Assembly (NCBI RefSeq): GCF_030436115.1
Contig: NZ_CP129407.1
Coordinates: 275,265 to 339,264, forward strand
Origin: Borrelia sp. P9F1
GTDB lineage: Bacteria; Spirochaetota; Spirochaetia; Borreliales; Borreliaceae
DNA length: 64,000 bases
Reading direction: 5' to 3'
Shown here: in pieces, positions 1 through 8,102 of the stretch
Layout: every line of letters starts with the position of its first letter
How positions within the stretch are numbered: the stretch's first letter is position 1
Made by a program: the position numbers and the translations under genes
Notes under the pieces: model-generated
The model's database searches: none
Told to the model about the DNA's origin: nothing
The model's input: only the letters and a program-made list of their open reading frames with translations

Positions 1-1234
1 AAGCCAGTCTGGATAAAACAACACCACTAAGTATATCCCTGCCATTATGATAGAGCGCGTACAGATTATCATAATCCTCAAGTTGAATAGCTTCTAAAAC
101 ATATCCATCCAATACCTTAATAAATGAAGGATTGCTACCGTCTGTATATGTATAAAATCTGGATAGGTTTTGAGAAAAATAGTCTCTTGTATTTTTCGTA
201 AATATTAAATTACTAAACACCTCATTAAGCATCTCCAGCCTATGAAACTCATTTTCTAAAGAATTAGAACCCAAATATTTAATCACAGTAGACAAACCCG
301 ACTCTGTCTTTAGTCTCAAGCCTATAAGCCCCAAATAATAATCTTTATAAACACTATCTAAATTACTAAAGAAAGAAAATGCCTTACTTATACGCCCTGA
401 GGCAAGAAAAGCCTTATAAACATCATTTAAAAATATAAAATTGTTATAATACTCCTTTAAATTATTACCTAATATGCTTATTGCGCCCCCTAGATTCCCA
501 TTGGCCAGCAACGCCTTAAACCTAACAAGATTTAAAAGGCCTGTACTTAAACGAACTAACCGATCATCTAAAATGAGATAATCATGCGCCCTCACATGTA
601 GATAGCCTGCTGGTAAATCCTCAAACAACTTCCTAAAATAAACTAATGACTCATCAATATCCGAAATATTGAAATAAAGAACAGCTTTAAACAAAATATT
701 TTCATTCACTTGAGTCTCTAAAAGATTCATTTTATCTAGTTTATTTAAAACTAAAAGAGCTTCATCATTCTTCCTTTGCCAATAAAGACTTTTAAAATAC
801 CCCAATAAGATATATTTATTATCTTCATATTTTTTGTAGAGTTTCCTCCCAACAAGTTCAGCTTCAAAATACTCTCTCCTTGCATTATGATATTCCAGGA
901 GTTTGACAGCAGCAAATTGCTCAACAATATCGTTACCACTATCCACGGCCTTAAACATATATTCCCTAAATTTTTCTTCATATCCTATTTTCCTAAAAAG
1001 ATAGGCAACATACACATACGAGTTTGGATCTATACCAAAATACCCATCAAAATCTTGTCCCTCATAATCAAAATTCCATAACCAGTTCAAATGATTCAAA
1101 TCAAAATCATCTGCATTCCTCTGAAACACACCAACACCTAAAGATTTCTTTTCGAAAGAACAAGACAATAAACTCAGTAGTAATAAAAAAGAAAAGACAG
1201 TCTGGCCAAATAAAAAAAATACCTTCTTAAACAT
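1..1234 (-). CDS. Lytic transglycosylase lipoprotein, N-terminal part (cut by left edge)
   Basis: An open frame of 411 codons runs from an ATG at 1234 to the left edge without a stop, so the C-terminal catalytic part lies outside the window. The first 25 residues are a lipoprotein signal: basic MFKK, a hydrophobic stretch and the lipobox LLSC. The visible remainder is helical, with TPR-like pairs rich in Tyr, Leu and Phe, as in the superhelical ring domain of Slt-type soluble lytic transglycosylases. Position next to the acidic membrane protein matches BB0259 of B. burgdorferi, known as a peptidoglycan-lytic enzyme needed for periplasmic flagella. The start overlaps the end of the upstream gene by 8 bases, so the two are probably translationally coupled. 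The transglycosylase identity rests on gene order and N-terminal architecture, because the SLT domain is not visible. Confidence 0.75.
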   Translation of the reverse strand, partial: MFKKVFFLFGQTVFSFLLLLSLLSCSFEKKSLGVGVFQRNADDFDLNHLNWLWNFDYEGQDFDGYFGIDPNSYVYVAYLFRKIGYEEKFREYMFKAVDSGNDIVEQFAAVKLLEYHNARREYFEAELVGRKLYKKYEDNKYILLGYFKSLYWQRKNDEALLVLNKLDKMNLLETQVNENILFKAVLYFNISDIDESLVYFRKLFEDLPAGYLHVRAHDYLILDDRLVRLSTGLLNLVRFKALLANGNLGGAISILGNNLKEYYNNFIFLNDVYKAFLASGRISKAFSFFSNLDSVYKDYYLGLIGLRLKTESGLSTVIKYLGSNSLENEFHRLEMLNEVFSNLIFTKNTRDYFSQNLSRFYTYTDGSNPSFIKVLDGYVLEAIQLEDYDNLYALYHNGRDILSGVVLSRLA

Positions 1235-2369
1235 GAGAACTTCTTTCATACTTTTCAATCTTTTCTTCCTCAAATACACAATGATGAGAAACCCTCAAAT
1301 TTCTAGGGTTTAAAACTTTAGAAAAAATCAAAAATAATGAAAAAAACATCAATAAAAACAAAGAAATAAGACTTAAATAGAGCATAAAAGTTTTCGTAAA
1401 ATCTTCTTTTGAATCCGTATTTAACTGCTCATTTCCATTACCCACACCAAAGCCCCTGCTATCATCCCCAAAAACAGCATCAACCACGCTCTCTCCCAAA
1501 TCCTTATCAATATCTGCAATAATATCATCAACACTCAAATCATCAGAATAAGAAGCTCCATAACCTGAAATATTAACACTACTAAAATCAATATCCTCAT
1601 TCTCAACGAACTCCACAGCATCATTATTAGAATCAAAACTAATATCGTTACCATCAGAGGAAAAGCCATCTAGACCAGCCATACCTATTCCCAAATCACC
1701 CACGTCATGGGAAGACCCATCAGAATCAAAAATATCTCCCCTAAGATTAACGTCCGCCTCTTCTAAATCAAGACCAGAATCGAGATCCAGAGCATTAGAT
1801 GAATCATCACCTGTGTTTAGTGAGCCAGCCAACCCTTCCTCTAAACTGTCTTCATTAACTAAACTAAATTCACCCAAAGATCCTGTACTAGTCAAGCTAT
1901 CAACATCATCTAAAGTGTTTAAAGAAGAATTATCTTTATCCTGTTCAAAACCAACTTCTAAATTTTCAGCAAAATCTAAATCATCAGAATCGGAGAAATG
2001 CCCACCCTCAAGTTGTTCTCCATCAAATTCCCCTGAACTCACGCCAAGATCCACCAAGCTCAAATCAAATTTAGCTTTACTCTCAACTCCACCACACTCA
2101 CCATAAACATAAAGTATCTCGGACTCCACTTTAAAATAAACATCTATATCAGAACTATCCTTTGTAACATTATTCAAGAAAAAAGACCCGAGAAGAACAG
2201 GATTAGGAAAATTTTCAAACTCGCTAACATAAAAATCTAACTTCACATTAGTTTCATCTAAAAGCTTACCCAATACCACCTTTTTTACAGAAACATCCTC
2301 CAAGTCCAAAACCTGAAAATAATCCTCACCAGAAAGCCTTATTGCTAAAAACCCTTTCAAGAATGCCAA
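1227..2369 (-). CDS. Acidic single-pass membrane protein of unknown function (BB0260-like)
   Basis: A 380-residue protein I cannot assign to a family. Residues 1-115 look like a compact beta-rich domain. Residues 115-320 are very acidic and low in complexity (Asp, Ser, Glu, Leu, Gly). Residues about 325-350 form one strong transmembrane helix, followed by a short basic tail, so the acidic part should lie on one side of the inner membrane. The first possible start is a TTG at 2369, but AAAAGG lies directly against it. The TTG at 2360 has that Shine-Dalgarno at about 9 bases and is the better start. It is the first gene of a minus-strand pair with the lytic transglycosylase, which suggests an envelope role (inference). 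Confidence 0.75.
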   Translation of the reverse strand: MAFLKGFLAIRLSGEDYFQVLDLEDVSVKKVVLGKLLDETNVKLDFYVSEFENFPNPVLLGSFFLNNVTKDSSDIDVYFKVESEILYVYGECGGVESKAKFDLSLVDLGVSSGEFDGEQLEGGHFSDSDDLDFAENLEVGFEQDKDNSSLNTLDDVDSLTSTGSLGEFSLVNEDSLEEGLAGSLNTGDDSSNALDLDSGLDLEEADVNLRGDIFDSDGSSHDVGDLGIGMAGLDGFSSDGNDISFDSNNDAVEFVENEDIDFSSVNISGYGASYSDDLSVDDIIADIDKDLGESVVDAVFGDDSRGFGVGNGNEQLNTDSKEDFTKTFMLYLSLISLFLLMFFSLFLIFSKVLNPRNLRVSHHCVFEEEKIEKYERSSHV

Positions 2370-2411
2370 CCTTTTCGTTTTCTTGCAAAAACAAATTTAT
2401 TCATAATAGTT

Positions 2412-2441
2412 ATAATATAATATAAGTAATGTTATATTCAA
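2412..2441 (-). promoter_or_regulatory. Sigma-70-like promoter for the acidic protein/transglycosylase pair
   Basis: On the minus strand TTGAAT (2441-2436) is followed after 18 bases by TATTAT (2417-2412), about 50 bases upstream of the first start codon. The segment lies in the only divergent gap of this part of the window (2370-2536). Assigned by eye. Confidence 0.5.
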
Positions 2442-2536
2442 CTTATAGCTAGTTTTTATTCAAAATAAGAACGCTTTGAATGTTATTTACGTTTTTCACA
2501 TTAATATTACTGAATATAGAGTTAGGAGAAGTTTAG

Positions 2537-3904
2537 GTGTATTCATTTTTCATAATAGTTTCCTCGTTGATGGTATCCATTTTACTGGCTTCGTTTTTCG
2601 TACTTACAACAAGAGCCACAAAAACAAGAGACAGAGAATCAGAAAGAACCAAAAAATTAATAGAAAAAGCTCTGAACATGCTCAAAACAAATCCAAATGA
2701 AATAAGAGCTCTTCAAACTTTGAACAATTACTATTATGACAACAAGGACCATGAAAATGGTATTAAATATGCAAAAAAGTTATGCCAACTTATATCAGAG
2801 AATCCTATAGGCCAAGACATAGACTCCCTTAAAGCTTTTTTAAGTTATGGGTTTTATAATCTTGAAAGAAATTTTAACAGAGAAGCATTGGAATTCCTTA
2901 AAAAGGCATATGCAATAAAAAAGAACGATACGGAAGTTAACTTCTACCTTGGAATAGCCTTCCTAAAAAATGGCTATTACAGGGAAGCTCTCCACTATCT
3001 TACAAAGATATACAAATTTGATAAAGAAAATCATCAAGCTCTAAAATACATAGGGATAGCTCTTTTCCATATGGAAAATTATCATAAGGCAGCTGGAATA
3101 TTTAATAACATAAAAAAATACATACAGAACGACGTAAATGCTCTTTTAATTTATGCTAAATGCTTATTTAAACTCAATAAAGACTTCCTTGCTCTTGAGA
3201 TTGCAGACAACCTAAGAGACAGAGACGGAATGCTATACGAATCTCTTTTAATTGAGTCTGAAATTCATGCTAAAAATAATAACTTAGAAAAGTTGGAAAA
3301 AAATGTTAAAGAAATCATCAAATTAAAACCTGATTTGCCTAAAAAGATATTTCTTGAACTGTTTTATAAACTGGGAGAGCTTTACATGGAATGTGAAAAC
3401 TATCAAAAAGCGACAGAAGTCTTTATTCAAGTTGAAAGATCTGACGCACACTATAAAAAAATCGGCGAAAAACTGGAATTTAGTAGAAAGCTAAGCGAAA
3501 ATTTATCTCTCAGAACATATCTTAAATGTTCAAAGGAAAAGTTTGAAAAATTGGCCAGTGAAATTGTCGTTAAAATATACGAAAATAAATTTCAAGTAAG
3601 AGAAGCTAAGACAAATGAAGTCACTTCTCAATTTATAGACATGAATTTCCAACTTGCAAATAACCAATGGGAGGAAAATTTAATAGCGCGGTTTGTAAGA
3701 ACGGAACAGGAGATCGTGGGCGAATTATTCTTAAGAGATCTTATTTCAAAGACTAAAGAAAACAAATTAAAAGGCCTCTGCATAGCGCCAGCCTTATTTT
3801 CTTCTAAATCCAAACAAATGGTTGAAGGCAGGCTAATTGATCTGATAGAAGGAAAAAAATTAATACAAATCCTTAAAAAAGTAAACATATCAAAATACCA
3901 CTAA
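2537..3904 (+). CDS. Membrane-anchored TPR protein (BB0261-like)
   Basis: This 455-residue protein has an N-terminal transmembrane anchor (about residues 2-24) followed by a basic stretch and then helical pairs typical of tetratricopeptide repeats to about residue 270 (recurring patterns such as LGIAFLKNGYYREALHY and YIGIALFHMENYHKAAGIF). The C-terminal 180 residues are not TPR and I do not recognise them. The start is GTG at 2537 with AGGAGA seven bases upstream. It is divergent from the acidic protein gene and ends one base from the stop of the convergent M23 peptidase gene. The TPR region implies a protein-protein scaffold at the membrane. The partner is unknown. Confidence 0.8.
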   Translation: MYSFFIIVSSLMVSILLASFFVLTTRATKTRDRESERTKKLIEKALNMLKTNPNEIRALQTLNNYYYDNKDHENGIKYAKKLCQLISENPIGQDIDSLKAFLSYGFYNLERNFNREALEFLKKAYAIKKNDTEVNFYLGIAFLKNGYYREALHYLTKIYKFDKENHQALKYIGIALFHMENYHKAAGIFNNIKKYIQNDVNALLIYAKCLFKLNKDFLALEIADNLRDRDGMLYESLLIESEIHAKNNNLEKLEKNVKEIIKLKPDLPKKIFLELFYKLGELYMECENYQKATEVFIQVERSDAHYKKIGEKLEFSRKLSENLSLRTYLKCSKEKFEKLASEIVVKIYENKFQVREAKTNEVTSQFIDMNFQLANNQWEENLIARFVRTEQEIVGELFLRDLISKTKENKLKGLCIAPALFSSKSKQMVEGRLIDLIEGKKLIQILKKVNISKYH

Positions 3905-3905
3905 T

Positions 3906-5156
3906 TTATCTAAGATATTTCATAGGATTCTCTGTTTTTCCATCCTTAAAAATAGTGAAGTGCAAGTGATTTCCTGTACTATACCCTGTACTCCCCATGT
4001 GCCCTATCACCTGTCCTCTTGAAACCCTTTGACCTACTTTAACTGCAAAAGAACCTAGATGAGCATAAAGAGTCTGAAAACCACTGTTATGCGAGATAAC
4101 AATATATTTCCCATATCCTCCCGCATTAAATCCAACCGTTACTACGATACCTTCTTTCGCTGCCTTAATAGGTGTATTGGCCGCATTTGCAATATCAATC
4201 CCATTATGAAAACTAATAACCCTCGTGAAAGGATCCGGACGATATCCATAACCAGAGGTAATAATTCCTTGTGTTGGAAAGAGAAAAATTTCACCCAAAG
4301 CATCCCTTAGTGCTTCCCTAGCCATTCTTCCACCTGGAATAAAGAGATTTTGACCCAAAGATAGTACTTCATTATCAAGGTTATTAGCATCAAGAATATC
4401 TACCTTGGTAATGTTATATTTTTTTGCAATTGAAGACAAAGAATCATTCTTCTCAACAATATGAAGAACCCCTTTCATATTAGGCACATTAATCACCAAA
4501 TTGGGCCTAATATTTCTCACATCTTTAATGCGATTATAAGAGATTAAAGTTTCACTTGTTATGTTATATCTGGAAGCAACATGAGAAAGCGTCTCTCCCG
4601 GCTTAATTTTATGCTTAACAACTTTTAAAATTAAAGGCTTTTTTAAGCCCTCATAATTATTTCCGTTTGCAGAAAATAGATCATTATTAATCTGACTCAA
4701 ATCTTGATCGCTATAGTATAAAAAAGTATCAATAAAATAATCTTTGGGAAAGCTCAGTCTATTGAGAAACATATAAGAACCGTAATAGGAAAAAATATTT
4801 AAATAAAAGACCAGTATCAAAACAAAAATTACGGCATTCAATCTAAAAATAAAACCATAACTTAGATTAACATTGAAAGCACTCCCAAGCTTAACTGCAG
4901 GATGCTTATAGAAATACTGATACTTATAGCTCTTGATACCCATTGTTCTAGGGCTAACTAAAGCTAAAAACAAATTAATCACATAAAAAGGTTTTCTGAA
5001 AAAATTCACAAATCTAAAGGACTTACTTCTCCTTTTTCTGGTGGGGTCGACAACATTACCAAAATCTTTTAATGCAAAATCACCTCTAGTGGTTTTATTA
5101 AACAAAAAATTTCTATTTCTTTTACCTACGCTCTGTCCTTTTTTTGGTATAATCAT
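3906..5156 (-). CDS. LysM / M23-family peptidoglycan endopeptidase (BB0262-like)
   Basis: A 416-residue membrane-anchored peptidase. It has a basic cytoplasmic N-terminus, a transmembrane helix near residues 105-123, two LysM peptidoglycan-binding domains (about 180-225, starting near HKIKPGETLSHVA, and about 230-275, near HIVEKNDSLSSIA), and a C-terminal M23 domain (about 290-410) with the zinc ligands in FHNGIDIA and HLHF plus YAHLG. All metal-binding residues I look for are present, so it should be an active glycyl- or D,D-endopeptidase acting on the periplasmic wall. A longer frame reaches 5288, but ATG 5156 has AAGG eight bases upstream and avoids overlap with the divergent lepB gene. 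The starts of the two genes are only 28 bases apart, so their control regions overlap. Confidence 0.88.
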   Translation of the reverse strand: MIIPKKGQSVGKRNRNFLFNKTTRGDFALKDFGNVVDPTRKRRSKSFRFVNFFRKPFYVINLFLALVSPRTMGIKSYKYQYFYKHPAVKLGSAFNVNLSYGFIFRLNAVIFVLILVFYLNIFSYYGSYMFLNRLSFPKDYFIDTFLYYSDQDLSQINNDLFSANGNNYEGLKKPLILKVVKHKIKPGETLSHVASRYNITSETLISYNRIKDVRNIRPNLVINVPNMKGVLHIVEKNDSLSSIAKKYNITKVDILDANNLDNEVLSLGQNLFIPGGRMAREALRDALGEIFLFPTQGIITSGYGYRPDPFTRVISFHNGIDIANAANTPIKAAKEGIVVTVGFNAGGYGKYIVISHNSGFQTLYAHLGSFAVKVGQRVSRGQVIGHMGSTGYSTGNHLHFTIFKDGKTENPMKYLR

Positions 5157-5184
5157 ATTATGCCTTATTATACAATAGGGATGC

Positions 5185-5730
5185 GTGTTTATTAAAAAGC
5201 ATTCAATGAAAATTCTTAAGACAATCATAAAACTATATAAGGACCATCTAGCCTCTGTTGCATTGGCTTTAATGCTGATGTTAGTCATGATTAAGCTATC
5301 ATTGTCTTTTTACCTAGTTAAAGGTTCTTCAATGTTGCCTACGCTTATAGAAAAAAATTGGATCATAAGCAACAATTTAGCCTATGGTATAAGATTGGAT
5401 AAGAGGGGAAAATACATGTTGCTGTGGAATGCACCCAAAAAAAACGATATTGTGATTATTAAAGATCCCATAACGCAAAAGGCATCGGTCAAGAAAATCT
5501 TCGCTACTCCAGGAGCAGGCTTTATAAAGGTACAAAAAAACGTAATAAAAATAGACAACTTAAACTTCAATATAAGTGATAAACAGCTAGAAACATTAAA
5601 GAACAAATCCATCCCAAAAAACTACTACCTGGTAATAGGAGAAAACAAGCAAGCCTCTCTCGATTCCAGAGAGTATGGATTTATAGACATAAACAGCATA
5701 ATTGGCAAAATAATATACAGTCTACAATAA
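5185..5730 (+). CDS. lepB: Signal peptidase I (S26)
   Basis: A 181-residue type I signal peptidase that removes signal peptides from exported proteins at the outer face of the inner membrane. It has one N-terminal membrane segment (about residues 22-46), the nucleophile motif GSSMLP with Ser49, a catalytic Lys in SVKKIFATPG (Lys103) and the late box GENKQASLDSREYG. Start chosen as GTG 5185 (AGGG six bases upstream); ATG 5206 is an alternative with a weaker site. Lyme Borrelia have several S26 paralogues, and this corresponds to BB0263. It ends 42 bases before the stop of the convergent Hsp70 gene, with only a weak inverted repeat between them. Confidence 0.9.
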   Translation: MFIKKHSMKILKTIIKLYKDHLASVALALMLMLVMIKLSLSFYLVKGSSMLPTLIEKNWIISNNLAYGIRLDKRGKYMLLWNAPKKNDIVIIKDPITQKASVKKIFATPGAGFIKVQKNVIKIDNLNFNISDKQLETLKNKSIPKNYYLVIGENKQASLDSREYGFIDINSIIGKIIYSLQ

Positions 5731-5772
5731 GCCACAAGATTAATCATCTAATGTCTAATCAGAATCAACCTA

Positions 5773-7251
5773 TCAAGAATCACTCTCCCCAAAATCAATA
5801 ATATCTTCATACACGCTCCCAATGCTACTACTATCGCAGGAACTAGTTATTCTTATTTCAACGGATTTAGAGATATTAGTATCTAAATCCCTCGCAGCGA
5901 CATTTAAAATACCACTTTCATTTAAACTAAAAAGTATCTCTATCTTTGGAACACCCTTTAAAGCTCTTTGTATATTACTGAAGCAAAATCTACCTATGGA
6001 ATAATTTAAAGAAGACTTCTTATGTTCACCCTGAAGCACATGTATTTCAATCTCTTCTTGATAATCGTTCATTGTTGTAAAAATTTTTCTCTCACATACT
6101 GGCAACGGAGTATTTCTCTTAATTAAAGTAAAAAATCCATCATTTCGAGTCTCAATCCCAAGGGAATAAGGTGTTATATCTTTAAAATTAATGAGAGTGT
6201 TATTATTTAACAAACTAAAGGCCTGAATACTCGCTCCCATTGAAACAACCTCGTCCTGGTTTAAAGAGTCTAAAACCTCAATTGAAGGAAAAGCCTTACC
6301 CAATCTCTGCTTAATCAGGGGAATCCTGGTTGAACCTCCCGAAAGCACTATTTTTGAAATATTCCCAGAGTCCATTCCTGAATCAGAAATACAGTCATTT
6401 GTAAGAATAATAGTCCTATCTACTAACTGGCTAATCATTGCCTCAAAATCGTCTCTTGTAAGTTTATACTCCAAATGTTTACCATCAAGAAAAGGCAACA
6501 CAATACTATCTTCATCCATAACAGATAAATTCTTTTTAGCTTCCTCAATTTTATCCCTTATTTGTCCAAGAAGAACAAAATCATCCAAATCAATACTAGG
6601 GTATTTTTCTCTAAAATTACTTAACACATCCTTTTCTATCTTCTCATTAAAACTATTACCTCCAAGTCTATTCTCACCCTTAGTCGCAAGGACAGTATAA
6701 GCATCCCCTCGCTTTTCCAAAAGAGTAACATCAAAAGTACCACCGCCAAGATCATAAACAAGAAAAAATCCCTCTACTTGCTTTTCAAAAGCGTAAGATA
6801 TAGCTGCCGCTGTTGGCTCATTAAGAATTGCTCTACAGTGCAATCCTGCAAGACTTGCAGCTTCAACCATCCCTCTTCTTTGTACCTCAGAGAAATAAGC
6901 AGGAACCGTTATTACAGCATCACTGATTTCTTCTTCTAAAAATTTCTCAGCGTTCTTCTTAACATGCAAGAGTAAATAAGAAGCAATATCCTCAGCTCTA
7001 TATAAACCCTCTCCTACCCTATAAGAAACCCCAGCACCTATATTAACTTTAAAATTGTAAAAAGTTTTATCCGGATTTACTAAGATCTGACATTTAGCAC
7101 AACTACCTACAACAACACCAGAATCTGTAAAAGAGACAACAGAAGGTGTAATCCTTTCACCCCTATCATTTAATATCACTCTAGAACTACCGTCAAAATA
7201 GGACACCACAGTATTTGTAGTCCCAAAATCTATTCCTATCCATCTTTTCAT
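5773..7251 (-). CDS. Short Hsp70-family chaperone (DnaK-like, no lid)
   Basis: A 492-residue Hsp70 homologue. The actin-like ATPase domain is complete: GIDFGTTNT at residues 6-14, NEPTAAA near 144, DLGGGTFD near 167 and SGGSTRIP near 305. A beta-type substrate-binding domain occupies about 365-480. The protein then stops, so the helical lid of full DnaK (about 640 residues) is missing, along with the EEVD-like tail. It corresponds to BB0264, separate from the housekeeping DnaK. It is the last gene of the large minus-strand unit and overlaps the stop of the preceding gene by one base (TAATG), so it is likely co-translated with it. Lacking a lid, it probably binds a dedicated client with fast exchange (inference). 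The position behind flagellar genes makes a flagellar client plausible. Confidence 0.88.
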   Translation of the reverse strand: MKRWIGIDFGTTNTVVSYFDGSSRVILNDRGERITPSVVSFTDSGVVVGSCAKCQILVNPDKTFYNFKVNIGAGVSYRVGEGLYRAEDIASYLLLHVKKNAEKFLEEEISDAVITVPAYFSEVQRRGMVEAASLAGLHCRAILNEPTAAAISYAFEKQVEGFFLVYDLGGGTFDVTLLEKRGDAYTVLATKGENRLGGNSFNEKIEKDVLSNFREKYPSIDLDDFVLLGQIRDKIEEAKKNLSVMDEDSIVLPFLDGKHLEYKLTRDDFEAMISQLVDRTIILTNDCISDSGMDSGNISKIVLSGGSTRIPLIKQRLGKAFPSIEVLDSLNQDEVVSMGASIQAFSLLNNNTLINFKDITPYSLGIETRNDGFFTLIKRNTPLPVCERKIFTTMNDYQEEIEIHVLQGEHKKSSLNYSIGRFCFSNIQRALKGVPKIEILFSLNESGILNVAARDLDTNISKSVEIRITSSCDSSSIGSVYEDIIDFGESDS

Positions 7252-7748
7252 TAACTACCCCTATGAATTGAAATAATCAACTCAATTTCACCCAAATCTA
7301 ACTTCAACTTCTTAGAAATAATTTCCAAAGACATCCCTTGTTCATAGAGTGAAATCACTTGCTGGCGTATATCATACCCTTCCCTTATTATATTTTTCTC
7401 AATAGTAGGTATTGAATAATTCAAATTATTCTTATAAAAACTAGAATCACTTTTAATCCCAAAATCATTACCTCCCATTGAAATTGAATTAGAATTAAAC
7501 CCAGATAACCTGTGGTCAAGTATTTCTATCCTTTCATCCACTTCTTTAATTATTCTATTTAAACTCTCAATTTTTATTTCAATGATATTTATATTACGAT
7601 CCGTAGCCTGGTTGATCTCAATAATAGTCTTATCCACTTCACTCCTAAATTTCCTGAGTATGCTATTAGACTTTATCTTCAAGCCAATATAAACATGAAA
7701 ATATATGAAAACGAATACAATTAAAACAAAACAAAACAAAACAAACAT
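7251..7748 (-). CDS. Small membrane-anchored coiled-coil protein with C-terminal HTH-like segment
   Basis: A 165-residue protein with a Phe/Val-rich transmembrane helix (residues 1-22), a coiled coil (about 30-85), a linker, and a C-terminal segment (about 130-163: IRQQVISLYEQGMSLEIISK and following) that reads like a degenerate helix-turn-helix. This resembles SwrB/DUF6115-like proteins that sit behind flagellar operons in Gram-positive bacteria, but the match is by architecture only. It corresponds to BB0265. Its start lies on a pentanucleotide repeat tract. It is followed with a one-base overlap by the Hsp70 gene. Confidence 0.7.
   Translation of the reverse strand: MFVLFCFVLIVFVFIYFHVYIGLKIKSNSILRKFRSEVDKTIIEINQATDRNINIIEIKIESLNRIIKEVDERIEILDHRLSGFNSNSISMGGNDFGIKSDSSFYKNNLNYSIPTIEKNIIREGYDIRQQVISLYEQGMSLEIISKKLKLDLGEIELIISIHRGS
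7723..7746. repeat. Pentanucleotide tandem repeat at the start of the 7251-7748 gene
   Basis: Four perfect copies of AAAAC (plus strand, 7723-7742) followed by AAAC, read as TTTTG repeats in the gene immediately after its ATG (7748-7746). A gain or loss of one 5-base unit would shift the frame a few codons into the gene. Four copies is short for a slippage switch. Confidence 0.85.
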
Positions 7749-7763
7749 GTAAAATGCCCCAGA

Positions 7764-8075
7764 CTACCTCTCAATATCAACATTCCTTCCTATTTTTGGA
7801 TCGTTAAATCCAATACCACACGCACTCTCTTTATCCCTTTCACTAACCCTAGTCCTTACTAATACCGTAAAATTTACATTCTCACCCCTTATGCCACTAG
7901 CAGGGTATATGCTGTTGATCTCAGAATCCACATGATAACCCTTACTTGGATTTAAACTTAACCTCTTATCGTCCTTAATCTTTTTGTTTCTCAAATCTTC
8001 ATTTGAAATTTCACTAACCTTAAAAGCACTCTGTGTAATTGCCTTTATACCCTCAGGTACACTATTAATATCCAT
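7764..8075 (-). CDS. Small hypothetical protein (BB0266-like)
   Basis: A 103-residue hydrophilic protein without signal peptide or membrane segment. I do not recognise a family. It is charged in the N-terminal half and has a single Cys near residue 87. Start at ATG 8075 with an upstream GGAGG (plus-strand cctcc at 8086-8090) at a usable distance. It lies between the FapA-like gene and the coiled-coil gene in the same direction with gaps of 27 and 15 bases, so it belongs to the operon. Conservation of order with B. burgdorferi is the main reason to believe it is real. Confidence 0.6.
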   Translation of the reverse strand: MDINSVPEGIKAITQSAFKVSEISNEDLRNKKIKDDKRLSLNPSKGYHVDSEINSIYPASGIRGENVNFTVLVRTRVSERDKESACGIGFNDPKIGRNVDIER

Positions 8076-8102
8076 AAAGTACCTCCTACAGCCTATAACC
8101 CA

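Noticed and set aside
3628-3888. Minus-strand frame opposite the TPR gene, and the many similar opposite-strand frames (for example 8263-8694, 13339-13617, 33856-34293)
   Set aside because: They lie fully inside well-supported genes, have Ser/Leu/Thr-rich antisense composition and no ribosome sites.
5731-5772. GATTA/TAATC inverted repeat between lepB and the Hsp70 gene as a terminator
   Set aside because: Only five pairs with a long loop and no T-run; not supportable.
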